Positions 24,967-36,576 of a stretch of DNA of 64,000 bases are shown here, one piece after another. This DNA comes from Anaeramoeba flamelloides (Eukaryota; Metamonada; Anaeramoebidae): the NCBI GenBank assembly GCA_027625915.1, contig JANTQA010000036.1, positions 7,337,001 to 7,401,000 of the forward strand, read 5' to 3'. The notes under the pieces were generated by a model. It searched no databases. It was not told the origin of the DNA and was given only the letters and a program-made list of their open reading frames with translations. The position numbers and the translations under genes were made by a program. Within the stretch, counting starts at the first letter, position 1, and every line of letters starts with the position of its first letter.

Positions 24967-25715
24967 GGGATTAGCGTCACCATAGATTTCTCTATAATCA
25001 AAGTATGTTGTAATTGGGTGTAAATGGTATTAGTGCACCATGGTTCGAATAGCTCTAAAAAATCTATTATAAATCTTATTGCACAATAAATTCTTACATT
25101 TTTTACTAATGATCACAATTAAAAATTTTCATTTTGAAAATTTTTTTTTTAATTCCTTTTCCAAATCTAAGAATAAAAACCCAAAATACAGTATTCCAGT
25201 ATTTAATAATTAAAATTTAGAACTTCCAAAAGTAACTATTTTTATAATTTTAGAATTTCAAAGATCAACTCAATAATTATCAACATAAAAGCAGAAAAAC
25301 TGATTATTTTTGTTTACTTTGGATAAATCTACTTGTAGTATCAATATATTTCGATGATTTGAAAAATAATTTGCCAAAAAATATATCGATTTGTTCATTA
25401 TTTAATTTTTTTAAAAAAAAGAATTTTTTAGTAACTAATCTACATTTCGCCACAAATTTAAGAAAGATATTTTGTGACTTTGTAGCCTGAATATTGATAA
25501 TTCAATCTTTAAATTTATGGTGAAATGCGGATTTTATTCTGGAATTTGCTGGGTTTTTTACTAATATAAGGATCATTTTTAATTGATGAGATCAACAAAT
25601 ATTACTACTTTGCAATCGATTTTTTAGAGACATTTGAACCATGTACCACTAATGTGGTTAGGTCCAATAACAACATACTTTGATCCTAGGCTTCTCCTTG
25701 GTAGACGCTAATCCC
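24967..25715. mobile_element. Nested TTAA element with about 110-bp terminal inverted repeats
   Basis: It starts GGGATTAGCGTC after TTAA (24963-24966) and ends GACGCTAATCCC before TTAA (25716-25719). The arms stay complementary inward through ATCAAAGTATGTTGT and CATGGTTCnAAT to CTCTAAAAAATC. The centre is non-coding. TTAA on both sides fits target-site duplication at insertion into the outer element. Confidence 0.8.
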
Positions 25716-25788
25716 TTAAACAATAAAAAAAAAAGAGAGAAAGAATCGATAAAATAGATTGTTTTTTTTTATTGAAATAAACTAAAAT

Positions 25789-26303
25789 CCAAAAATTTGG
25801 GCACAGTTTAAACAGCAGAAAGAATAGCAATACTCCACTTTACACTCAATTTGTAAATAATTTTGATTTAACAAACTTTTTCATTTTTTGTCTTTTTTGT
25901 TTTTGTTTTCATTTCGTTTTTTTCGAGTTACGAAATCTTTTTCGTTAGATCTGGATTTTTTTAATCAATGGTTGATATAATGACACTGTTGAGCTACTTA
26001 AATTAAAAAATCCACATACAATTGGGCCATGGTATCTTATCATGCGAACGATCAACAATTATTGGTCTAATTTCAGTAAATCTACCAATACATTTATTAT
26101 TCAGCTAGTTTCCTTATTATGGACAAACCAGTTTTTTTTTTTTTTGTTTTATATTGTTTTCTTTTATTTGGATGAAAATGATTAACTATTAAAACATTAA
26201 TACTACGTCAACTTAAATGTGTTTTTATATTACGTTTGGAAAAATATAATAAATTGAGTTTTTGTTTTCCTATTTTTGATTTTGGGTGTGTCCAAATTTT
26301 TGG
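25789..26303. mobile_element. Second nested element, CCAAAAATTTGGnCACA ends
   Basis: The left terminus CCAAAAATTTGGGCACA and right terminus TGTGTCCAAATTTTTGG are inverted copies with one mismatch. AAACTAAA and TTTAGTTT just outside may extend the repeat. The segment is absent from the matching position of copy 1 (around 3710), which shows it is an insertion. No frame. Confidence 0.68.
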
Positions 26304-27124
26304 AATGGGGTTTAGTTTTATTTTTGGGAGAAAATAATTTTAGATTATTAGAATAACAATTAAGTGCTATTTTGTGGTTTAAACTTTGATAGAATATAAT
26401 CATATTCACTTCTTCAATTCCACCAAATCCAACGATTTAAAATCCTAACAAGTAATTATTTGGGTTAATTATTATGTTTTGGAACCTTCTCGTTATTATT
26501 CCATTCATGTTTCCTTTTGTGGTTCTCTCGATTGTAATGTTGTTGTTCATTTTAAACAAGATACATTCATCCCAAATGTCACCGATAAAAAAATATTTCT
26601 AATTGCTTTTTGTTGTCATGATTCAAAAAATTCAAAAATTAGGAAAAAAAAATAAATAATGAAAACAATTAAATACCATAATAGAATGTTGAGATAAGGA
26701 TAAAAAATAAGTCATTCAATATTCAAAATGCTATTTTAAGCAATTCAACTCAACATTCTATTGTGGCAATTTCTTTGAGACTTTGAAAAAAAAATTTAAA
26801 AAATCTAATGAATGAAGAGCTTTAAATAATAAAAATCAATGAGTTAACCAAAGCAAAAAATGTTATTTTCTGATCCCAATCAGAATTGTAAAAAAGTGAA
26901 AAATTTTCCTTTACCTAGGTTACTCCCTTAAATAATAATAAAATTTGTTTTGATTATTACTTTGAAATACTTTATTAAATTCTGAGTCTATCAATTCCCA
27001 CTTAACGTATGAAGTTTTCATTTCAGTATTTTTCATCATTCAAAGAAATTAACAAAATTTTTATTTTTTCTTATATTTGCTTTATTGTAATTATTTTCTT
27101 TGATAATTGTTGATTTTAACGAAA

Positions 27125-30100
27125 ATGTCAACTCTTATTTTTAATACCTACAAGAAACTTCCGTCATTACCTGAAGTTGAAAAGCTGATTTCTGAAGGTG
27201 AAATACCAGAAAAAATTGTTGGGATGAAAGTAATTGATTTTTTTTTATAATTCTTTATTTTGTCTTTTTTTTTTTTTTTTTCTTTCTTACCGCCTTTTCT
27301 TATCGATAATTTTCGATCATTTTTCTTTTTTTGTGAAAAAAAATAATAATAAATGATAACACCAATAAAACACAAACCTTTTCACAAATGGGTATCTTCT
27401 CTTCATGTTATAAAAAAAAAAAAAAAAAATATTGTTTTTGTTTATTCACATTTGCACCTGAAAACAAATTCAAAAAAAGTCCTTAATTCACCATACCTTA
27501 AATGGAGAAGTTATCCCAGAAAAAATGTTAATGAATGTAATTCAATTTGTTGCACCTGAGTCCGATCATACTTTAAAAAAGTTGGGTTTAATTTATTGGG
27601 AAATTGTCAACAAAAAAGGATCTGATGGTAAATTATTATCCCAAATCATATTGGTTTGTAATTATTTACTGAAAGACCTAGAGCATCCAAATGAATTTAT
27701 TAGAGGGAGTACACTAAGGTTTTTATGTAAAATTAAAGAAGAAGGAATACTTGAATTTCTGATTTCAGGTGTTCGGGAAAATTTAAAACACGATATTGCC
27801 TATGTCCGAAAAAATGCTTATCTTGCAATTGCTTCAATTTACCAAACAAACAAAAATTTAGCTGAAGATGCGCCTGAACTACTTCATGAATGTTTAATTA
27901 CTGTAAAATATAAATCTTCTTCTTTTCTTTTTTTTTTTTTCGCTTTTACCTTTCAAATTTACAACAACACAAAAATCTTTAAACAAAGGGAAAAGAACAC
28001 AAGCCAAAAACAACCAAACAAAAAATCCAAAACAAATAAACAAAAAACAATAAAACTGAAAACAAAGCAAAAATACTCAAAATTAAAAACAAAAAACAAA
28101 AAACCAAACAAAACAATTACAAAAAAACAAAAACAAAAACTCAAAACAAAAACACAAAATAAAAACACAAACACAAAACAAAAACAAAACCTCAAAAAAA
28201 CAAATTAAAAGGAAACCGACTCTGCGTGTCGGAGAAATGCATTTTTAATGCTTTATGAAATTGATGAAGAAAGGGCAATTGAATTTTTGTTGACTGTAGT
28301 TGATGATTTAGGAAGGTTTGATGAAAGTGTACAATTAGTGTCGCTTGATTTGATAAAGAAAATCTATCGAAAGGACAAAACAGAAAGGTCCAAATATTTA
28401 TTAAGCATTTCAAAATTACTCGATTCCCATTCAAAGTCTGTTCGATTTGAATCAGCCAAAACCCTGCTTTCACTTACGAGTTCAATTCATGCATTAAGAG
28501 CTGTTTCGCAGACATACACATCATTACTGAGCAATGAACGGGATCACAATATCAAACTAATTGTCTTAGATTTGTTAAGGACTTTAAAATTTGCGTCCAG
28601 GAGCGTTGTCTCTGAATCCTTATTGGACATTTTACGCTCTTTGAAAACCAAGTCATTTGACATTAAAAAAAAGATCTTGGAATTATCCGAGGGCTTAGTT
28701 ACAATTCGTAATGTTGAAAAAGTGGTGCTATTGTTAAGGTTTGAATTAAAAACTGCCCAGGAACAGCCAATTTCAAATGATGAAGAAATTCAAAAGACTA
28801 GATCAGAATACCTTCGAAATCTTATTCAATTTCTCCATTCAATCGCACTGGAATTTCCCGATATGTCATCACGAATTGTTGATTTACTAATAACATTGAT
28901 CACTTCCAATATTAATGAATCTGATAAAAGTGGTACAACAAGTGAAGACGCAGTGTTATTAATCCGAGATATTATGGAAACTTGTGAAGATCTGAGATCG
29001 GAAATCCTTCAAAGTTTATTAGATCAATTTTGGGAAACCAAGGGCTCCCAGGCCATTGGAACTCTGCTATGGATTTTTGGTGAATACTGTTTAACAGAAG
29101 AGGAAATTAAATTAGCTTATTCTTATATTAAGGATTGTATTTATGAATTTGAAGAAGTTAGTGATCCAGATGAAAGAGAAAAAGAAAATGAAAATGAAAA
29201 AGAAAATATAAATGAAAACGAAGATGAAACAGAAAAGGAGACGGAGAAGGAAAAGGAAAAGGAAAAGGAAAAGGAAATAAAAACAACATCTTCTAATACA
29301 AGAATTACTGATGATTTTACCTATGTTACGGTTATGCCAACTGATCAAACAAAAAATTCTGAACAACAGACAAATGAAATTGAAATAAATAAGGAAGAAA
29401 AAACAGAAATTGTGTCCAATATTTCACTTTGCCTAATTAGGGGTAATTTTTTCTTATATTCCATTTTGTGTACCACAATAACCAAATTGGCACTTAGATT
29501 TAGTGAATTGAAAAAAGAAGAAAGTGTCATTGTAAACAAATTTATTACTGGCTCAATGCTATTAATTATTGCTATTTACAAAGTTGGGAAATTGTCTAGA
29601 ATGAAAAAAAAAATTGACTCTGATACAGAAGCAAGAATTTTCACTTGCTTGAAGGTATTAGGCGATCCGGACTCTGAAATTAATAAAATATGGCTATATG
29701 AATGCAGAAACTCTTTAACAACAATAATTAAAGAGCAAAGAGAAAGTTCACTAAATAGAAGAAAAAACGAAGGGCTGGTCGAAGATAGCCAAACTAAAAT
29801 TAAAAATAAAGTTGATGATGTAATCAATATTCGGCAATTAACTAGTAATAATTTGGAAAATGATCGTGTTTTAAAAATGGAAGACTCCGAGGAAGACTTA
29901 AAAAATTTAATTGCTTCAGAGGTTGATTTAAACAAAGAAGACGACGATGACGATGATGACGATGATTCAAGTGGCTCTTCAATTTTCTTTGGCAAAAAAG
30001 ATGGCCTAAATCAAATCTACCAATTAACCGGCTTTTCAGACCCCGTATACGCCGAAGCAGTTATGATTGTAGATGGCTTTGATCTTTATATCGATGCCCT

Positions 30101-31436
30101 CATTAAAAATCAAACTAGTTATACACTCCAAAACCTTTCTCTTGAATTGTTTACCTTGGGAGGATTAAAAGTAATTCAAAGACAACAACCCTATTCAATC
30201 GCCCCCCTTGGGCAAAAAACAATCAGAACAACTTTAAAAGTTTCTTCAACAGAAACAGGTATGATTTTTGGTAATATCAACTATGACGTCTCTGGTTCAA
30301 AAAATGAAACTAATTCGGTTGTTTTAAACGATATTAACATTAACGTTTTGAATTATTTGATACCTTCAGATACATCAGAATTTAAATTTAGAAAAATGTG
30401 GACAGATTTTGCTTGGGAAAATAAGATTTCTCTTTCACAACAAGATATGAATTTTAATGAATATATAGATATTTTATCCAAAGTGAGTATTTTTATTTTA
30501 TTTTTTTTTTTTTCTCAAAAATTTTTATTGTTATTTTCTTTTCATTTTATTTTTTTTTTCATTTTTGAGTCTTTTTTTCTGTTTTTTCTGTTTTTTTTTT
30601 TAATTTTTATTCTTTTCTTCTGTTTTATCTGTTTTTTTTTTTTATTTTTATTTTCTTTTCTAATCTTTTTGTTTTTTTTTTTCATTTTTTTGAAAATTTA
30701 ATTTTTAACTGAATTTTTTACAATGATGATCAACACATAATCGGTAACATTTTTTTGAAAAAAATGTAAAAATATGAAAATATTGAAACCCATATTTGAT
30801 TATAATTGTTAATTCTGATCTTAATGAATTCTTTAAAAATTGATTTTTATTTTTGGTTTTTGAATTTTTTCTTTTCTTGTTGATTTTTCTTTTCTTTTTA
30901 TATTTTTATTCTTTTTTTCTGTTTTTTTGAATTTTTTTGAATTTTTTTGAAAATTTAATTTTTAAATGAATTTTTTACAATGATGATCAACACATAATCG
31001 GTAACATTTTTTTGAAAAAAATGTATAAATATGAAAATATTGAAACCCATATTTGATTATAATTGTTAATTCTGATCTTAATGAATTCTTTAAAAATTGA
31101 TTTTTAACAGAATTCCAAATTTCCATCTTTGAATTTAAATTTGTTAAACTTAATAATTAATTTATTTTCTTTTCTCTTTTCACTTTTTTATTTTAAATAT
31201 TTATCTTTTTTTTAATTTTTTAGAAAACAAATATGAAATCTCTAGTACCTTATAGTGAAGAAGACGAAGAAGCAGGATTTTTTTCGACAAATATGTATGC
31301 TAAAAGTATCTTTGGAGAAGAAGTTGTTGCGAATATAAGCCTTGCCAAAACAATGGACAATAATATTACTGGTAATTTCAAAATCCGTAGCCAAGCACAA
31401 GGGTTAGCCTTAGCGTTGGGTGAATTATTAAAATAA
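27125..31436 (+). CDS. Coatomer subunit beta (beta-COP), four exons
   Basis: Beta-COP is a core subunit of the COPI coat that buds retrograde vesicles at the Golgi. Exons: 27125-27230, 27480-27902, 28212-30482 and 31224-31436; introns are 249, 309 and 741 bp, all GT-AG and phase 0. The spliced product is about 1003 residues, against about 950 in animals. Diagnostic segments in order: HPNEFIRGSTLRFLCK, ACRRNAFLMLYE, SRNVEKVV-like TIRNVEKVVLLL, LLWIFGEYC, the beta-COP appendage LTGFSDPVYAEAV, GMIFGNINYDVSG and, in the last exon, NMYAKSIFGEEVVAN. Acidic EKEKEK and poly-Asp insertions lie in the linker before the appendage. Exon 1 carries one extra A in the A5 run at 27180-27184: MSTLIFNTY...EVE is in one frame and LISEGEIPEKIVGMK in the next. 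The gene is thus frameshifted as read. Confidence 0.93.
27180..27184 (+). other. Probable frameshift site in beta-COP exon 1
   Basis: Five A occur where four would keep the frame (GTT GAA AAG CTG). With five, translation from 27125 stops at TGA (27194-27196). In-frame beta-COP homology resumes immediately after the run. Exon length is 106, which becomes 105 and phase 0 if one A is removed, agreeing with the phase of exon 2. A homopolymer sequencing or assembly error is the simplest explanation. Confidence 0.75.
30691..31107 (+). repeat. Tandem duplication in last beta-COP intron
   Basis: About 160 bp beginning TGAAAATTTAATTTTTAA recur 257 bp downstream (copies about 30691-30849 and 30948-31107) with only a few differences. 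They share CAATGATGATCAACACATAA and GGTAACATTTTTTTGAAAAA. The second copy ends TTTTTAACAG, a good acceptor-like site. Using it would add a stop before the last exon, so the true acceptor is at 31223. Confidence 0.9.
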
Positions 31437-32054
31437 AATTTTTTATTTTAATTTTTTGATTTTAACAATAATAAAAAAAATCTTTATGGATACCAAAAAA
31501 AATTTTCTATTCGGTTTTGATTTATTTACAAAAAAACTTTAAAAAAGTTAAAGATATTTTTAAAAAAATAATAAACTTCTTTTATTAACTCAAAAAAACT
31601 AGTCAATGGGATAAAACTACAAATGTTCAAATAAATACAGATTTGTCAATAATTCTATGTACTAGTTATTTTTAATTTGACTTCAAAAAGATTTTGACTC
31701 AAATGGTGCTTTGATAAAGAAAAAAGTAACAAAATTTTTAAAAATTAATGGATGTTCTTCAAGAATAATTTAAAAAACTGAAGCAAAACTTTACCAGTTC
31801 AGAATATCAATCTAAAAAAAAAGATCTAAACTCAAAAAAATAAATTAGAACTTCTTGGGGTTTGAAAATATATCAGAAAAATTCAAATTTTTCAAAAAAA
31901 AGAAAAAGAAAATATTAATTGAGAAAATAGAAAACTTAAAATTATTAAATATAAATCTAAATAATTTTAGAAATGACTTGCTAATAAATTGTTCTGGATA
32001 AAAAGGACAAAATATTTTAAAAAAAATTATTAAATAATAATATCAATGAACAGT

Positions 32055-32095
32055 TAAATACTGTAGAGCGCTGTAGAGCGCAGTAGAGTACCTAA
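32055..32095. repeat. GTAGAGCGC-type tandem words of a dispersed family
   Basis: CTGTAGAGCG occurs back to back with related CAGTAGAGTA. Diverged relatives appear at 46700-46750, 55540-55575 and 59970-59999 (as CACTCTACAGCACTCTA), each next to AT-rich sequence with similar order. GC-bearing words in this DNA suggest recent or maintained repeat units. Confidence 0.5.
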
Positions 32096-33829
32096 ATTTT
32101 TTTTAATTTTTGAAATTAAAAGAAAATTTCATAATTTTTCATTTTATTTCTCAAATTAAAAAAAAACTGCCATTTGGTTTTCCAGAATTCAAAAGAAAAG
32201 AGTAAAATCTTTGATTTTTCTTCATTCTTTAAAATTCTGGAAAAAATAATGGTTTTTTTTTTCTGTTTTCCAGTTTTAATTGATGAGTATAACATTTTTA
32301 AAACTATTAGTTATTATTTATTAAAGTACATCTTTGAAATATGAATTAAAATAAAAAATATTTCTAGAAGAATTCTCAATTTTACTCGCTCATGCTTAAT
32401 TAGACAAACCAAAATAATAAAACGACTAAATATCATTTTTTACTTATTTACATTCGAGATACGAGTTTATTCGACATTTAGGATGCCAAGAATAAATCAA
32501 AAATATATAATTAATTTGAGAAAATTTAAAAACAATTTCCTGAATTTTGGAATTTGAAAATCGAGTCAAAATATTATTACTACAAAAGCACAGTTTTCCT
32601 TTTTAAGTTTAATTAGAAAAGGATTATTTTTATTTAAAAAGTTTAATCCAGATTTTTCCTCTATTTTAAAAAAGTTCTAAATTCAAACTATTTTCAAATT
32701 ATTACTAAAAAAAAATATTTTCTCTGAAGAAAGAATTTTTTATTTGATGAAGAAAGTGTTAAAAAATAAATATTAACAATAACAAAAATCAAGTTTTTTA
32801 ATATTCAAGTGGAAAAAAGATAAATAATTTCAAAAAAATTATCAAAAATATTTTAGATTTGAAAAAATTCTAATTCGTTTTATTCAAAGAACTATTCAAT
32901 TCGTTTTTTTGTTGTTGAAGAAAAAAATAAATAAAAATAACAAATCGATTAAGATTAAAATTTTCCCAAAATACTTTGTTAAAAACCTTGACAATTCAAC
33001 CAATAACTGAAAATAAATAATTTTGAAAAATGATTATTTTATCATCAATAATAAATTCTCTAATCGTAATTCTTATAGTATGTGAGTAATATAACCCAAA
33101 CATTAACAATATCAATTCGTTTCAGGTTTAAATTACTAGTCAATTTTTACGATTTTCAAACTAATAAAATTAATTTAAATTTAATAATTAGAACAAAACA
33201 ATCTATAAATATTCTCAAATAATATATTTCAATTAGAAACAATTTGTTGTGTATATTCTTAATATTTGAAAAAAAATATTATATTATCTTTTTAATTTTA
33301 AGAAATAATATAAATATCTGTAGTTAAAATCAATGATCATGTTTTTGAATTTTCAATTAATCAAATATTTGATTTATTTTTCTTTTATTTTTAAGATATA
33401 ATGAAATTTTCAAGGTTATCTGTTCCTTAAAAAAAAATTACCGGAAATTACTAGTAGTAAGATTTCATTAAAATAAAATTTTTTTTGCAAATTTTTCTTT
33501 TTCTTTAATTTTTGAAACAAAAATCCAAACGAAAAACGATCAAGATCTTTTTACTGAAGATAAATTGTGGAAAAAATGAATTGTTTTCAAAATGACAATT
33601 CATTTCTAAAGTTGTAAAAAGTTGTTTTATCAACTTCCATTCTACCCTTTATACAAATAATGGTTGTGTTCCACTTGGGAAATAAAAATTAAAAAAGAGT
33701 AAGTAGTCCCTTAACTTTTGCTGAAATTAATGTATGGAATTGTTAGCTGAAAACTTAATTTTTTTGAAAGAATACAAAATCCAAAAATTCTCACAAATAC
33801 TACAAAAAATCTCATGAATATTATCAAGA

Positions 33830-33960
33830 TTTCAGCCTTTTCACTTTCCAACACTTTCAGGCAATCTTCAAAAACTTTCAACCGATTTTAAGGGGAGATG
33901 CTTTGCAAAAGTTCTAAGCTTTGGAAAATTCATGCGATATTTTAAAGTGAAATTCTCCAA
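33830..33960 (+). repeat. CTTTCAAACnnTTTC repeat upstream of the DUF4214-like gene
   Basis: This segment (AACTTTCA... GGGGAGATG ... GCAAAAGTTCTAAG) is matched by 35060-35220 on the other side of the gene and by 22640-22760 far away. The gene at 33989 is therefore bracketed by directly oriented copies of one repeat. Confidence 0.6.
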
Positions 33961-33988
33961 ACCAATTTCATTTTTTCATTAAATCAAC

Positions 33989-34663
33989 ATGTCCCAAAAA
34001 AATACAAAAAGGATTATTGTCAAATATTTTAAAATACACTTATTCAGGAAACCAACAGAACTTGAAACAAAACAATGGACAAACAACCTTGAAAAATCAA
34101 AAAACACGAAAAACGATCTAAGCATATGGTTAAAGGAAAAGGACGAATATAAAAGCATTCATCAATCTCAAAATAGTATCGTTCTTCACAATTTGTATTG
34201 GAAGTGGTTTCAACGAAGGCCTGATCGTAGTGGGTACAAGCACTATCTAACCTTAATGGAGAATGGTGAAAGAAATAAAAAAACTATAGAAAAGGAATTT
34301 AGGTATTCAAAAGAATATCAAAATTTAAAACACAAAAAGAATACACAATATGTGAATTGGATATTTGGAAAGTTGCTCTATCGAAGGCCAAGTGAAAAGG
34401 AGCTCAACAAATTGGTTTCAAAACTTGACGAAGGCCAAAAATCTAAAAAGAACCTCAAAAGAGATCTTCAAAATTGTAATGAATATGAAAAAGATCGACA
34501 AATAAGATTTATTAAAAAAGCCTATTGGTATATTCTCGAAAGACAATACGACAACGAGGGACTTGAATTTTGGACAAAACAACTCAAGAGCGGAGAAAAA
34601 ACAAAAAAGGACATTTTCAACGATTTTTTTAAGACAGCCGAATACAAAAATAAACACAAATAG
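33989..34663 (+). CDS. Four-repeat DUF4214-like protein
   Basis: A 224-residue, very basic, soluble protein built from four repeats of about 50 residues: about 8-55, 64-111, 119-167 and 172-220. Each has the pattern (Y/F)xxxLxRxPxxxGxxxWxxxLxxGxKxKxxLxxxFxxxxEY. The best examples are RRPDRSGYKHYLTLMENG and ERQYDNEGLEFWTKQLKSG. This is the consensus of DUF4214, known mostly from bacterial surface proteins and from some glycosyltransferase neighbourhoods; its function is unclear. No signal peptide or membrane segment is present, and there is no intron. The ATG at 33989 is preceded by T-rich then AATCAAC leader. The next plus-strand gene, 6 kb away, is a glycosyltransferase. A functional link is only a guess. 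Bacterial origin by transfer is possible, but codon use looks native. Confidence 0.72.
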   Translation: MSQKNTKRIIVKYFKIHLFRKPTELETKQWTNNLEKSKNTKNDLSIWLKEKDEYKSIHQSQNSIVLHNLYWKWFQRRPDRSGYKHYLTLMENGERNKKTIEKEFRYSKEYQNLKHKKNTQYVNWIFGKLLYRRPSEKELNKLVSKLDEGQKSKKNLKRDLQNCNEYEKDRQIRFIKKAYWYILERQYDNEGLEFWTKQLKSGEKTKKDIFNDFFKTAEYKNKHK

Positions 34664-35561
34664 TCCTTATTTTTAGTTGTGGCATTCTCCTTTTGTTTTT
34701 TTTTTTTTCAACAAACAAAATAATGGGCGTGGTAGTGGCCAAAAGTTTGAGAACCCAATGAATACAAATTTTCAAATGAATTTTTTTCTGATGTTCGTCT
34801 ACAGCACAATTCACGAATCTTTTTGGCTTTTTACTGTGTAATTACAAAACAATTTCAAAATATTTTTTACTTCAATTTCTGTTTTTAGAATACAGACAAC
34901 TATACTTTCAAAACAGTTCTTTACAAAGAACATTTTGAAGATCAACTCATTTGTTAAGCTTCTTTTGATTTAAGGTAAGAAAATTCTTGATTCAGGTGTG
35001 TTGTAAAAAGGTTTAAAAAATGGAAAAAGAAATCAAAAGTACACTAAAAAAAATTTCAATACTGTGACCAAGCTTGAAGCCTTTTCAAAAACTTTCAAAA
35101 ACTTTCAGACAATCTTCAAAGACTTTCAAACAGTTTTAAAGTGGAGATGAGTTGTAAAAGTGATAAGATTTGTCAAAGTCATGAGATTTTTTGTAGTGCT
35201 TTGAAAACATTGATCCAAATTTACCAGTAATTGCAATAAATTAAGGATTAGAAAAAAAAAACAGATACTCAGATATAAAATAAAAATTGGAAACATTAAA
35301 TCAACAACTCTCTAAATTCAAATAAAGGTTGGAAAACTTTTTAAATATTTTAAAATAATTCCTAAACAATCAGGATAAATCAGATTTAACTAACCAGGGT
35401 ATCTTAATCAAAATTTTTTTGGTTCATTTCAAGAATTTCTATCTTTTACTAATGACCTTAATAAGTATTTATATTTCCAAAATGAAAACAACTTTAAACT
35501 ATGTCTTTATTGTTTAAAATCAAAAAATACAACAAATATTATCAAAAATTTAGATCATATT

Positions 35562-36002
35562 ACCTTTGTGGAAAAAAAGTGAAACTGGAAAAAAAGTGAA
35601 ACACGGTTTTCAATTGGGAACATTACTGAAAATGAAAAGTAAGATCAATGAAAAAAAGAATAAATAAATAAATAAAGACAAAGTGAAGTATTCGCCACAA
35701 TAACAGTTTTTTAAATACTGTATCTTTTAGTATGGGTTTTTCTTTGATTGATCAATTATTAAAAATTTGTTCAAAAAATTGACTATTTTTGAGATCTCCA
35801 AAACCACACCAATAATTTTGATTAATCAAGTAGATTTAGATTGCATTTGTTGGGTTGATTGAAAATAATATAATGGGTTATTATTTGAAGTTAATTGGTT
35901 TCTTCTTTTTATTGATTTTACTTTTCATTTTCAGTAATGTTACCAATTAAAAGCTGTGTTTCACTTTTTTTCCATGTTTCACTTTTTTTCCACAACAGTT
36001 AT
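35562..36002. mobile_element. 441-bp element with about 115-bp terminal inverted repeats
   Basis: Both ends contain GTGGAAAAAAAGTGAAAC followed by a second copy of the word and then AACATTACTGAAAATGAAAA in inverted orientation. The interior matches about 57010-57410 (TTTTTCTTTGATTGATC...). No frame is present. The ends share CATTTTCAGTAATG with the element at 7461-7920, so the two belong to one superfamily. Confidence 0.72.
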
Positions 36003-36123
36003 GTTGATTTCATAAAAACGAAAATTCTAGAAATGATTGGAAAGAATGGATCAAAGCAAATTTATGTAAAAAAATCAAATCAAAAATAGCCACCCCCGAA
36101 ATAAAAAAGAAAGTATCTCTATC

Positions 36124-36213
36124 ATGTCTATTGCCAACAATGATGAATTTTATGAATCTTCAAGTGAATTTTTTATTAGATCTCTCCAATTAAGATCGTT
36201 TTTAAAATCATAA
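36124..36213 (+). CDS. Possible micro-ORF or first exon, 29 codons
   Basis: The frame MSIANNDEFYESSSEFF... has the codon and residue mix of the genuine proteins here (Asn, Asp, Glu, Ser). A GTGAAT donor-like site lies after the SS residues. No continuation is identified. It is too short to trust. Confidence 0.2.
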   Translation: MSIANNDEFYESSSEFFIRSLQLRSFLKS

Positions 36214-36576
36214 AATCCCATATTCGTTTCATTATTACCCCTCCCATCCACTCTAATTTTTTTCCTTTATTTTCTTTTCTTTTTGTATGATATATATATA
36301 TAAGCTAAATTTCAAAAATAGGGTCATCATTAGTATTTTATAAATTATTGGTATGTGTGTTGTGTTAACCAAATATTCTGAACCCAATATCTTTTAAAAG
36401 TCATTATTGAATATTTAATATCAAGAAACATTCTTCTTTTAATGAAAATTTCCCAAAGTTGAATTCATTTTTTTGCAATTTTTCTTTCAAAATGATTCCA
36501 TATTTTTATTTTTATGTTGAATGAACAAGAACATTTTTGAAAAGCGTTAATATTCAAGAGATGAGATTAATTAGCA

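Larger units (their letters stand above)
24829..26927. mobile_element. TTAA-flanked element, copy 2, with two insertions
   Basis: Bounded by TTAA at 24825-24828 and 26928-26931, with ends GGGAGTAGCGAC and GGTTACTCCC. Its outer parts align with copy 1 at 3506-4328. The 2.1-kb length is explained by the inserted elements at 24967-25715 and about 25789-26303. Removing them leaves roughly 830 bp, matching the 823 bp of copy 1. No transposase frame is present. Confidence 0.7.
31437..33988. other. Gene-free interval with dispersed repeats
   Basis: No gene seen. About 31780-32290 belongs to the family described at 32060 (also 46.7, 55.4-55.7 and 59.5-60.0 kb). The stretch 33800-33960 resembles 35060-35220 and 22640-22760. 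The rest is featureless AT-rich sequence. Confidence 0.45.

Noticed and set aside
25035-25060. GGTTCGAATAG, a tRNA T-loop-like word
   Set aside because: It lies in the inverted arm of the nested TTAA element and no tRNA fold surrounds it.
29576-29995. 139-codon minus-strand frame with a Ser run
   Set aside because: It is antisense to the well-supported beta-COP exon 3, with the Ser run opposite poly-Asp codons.
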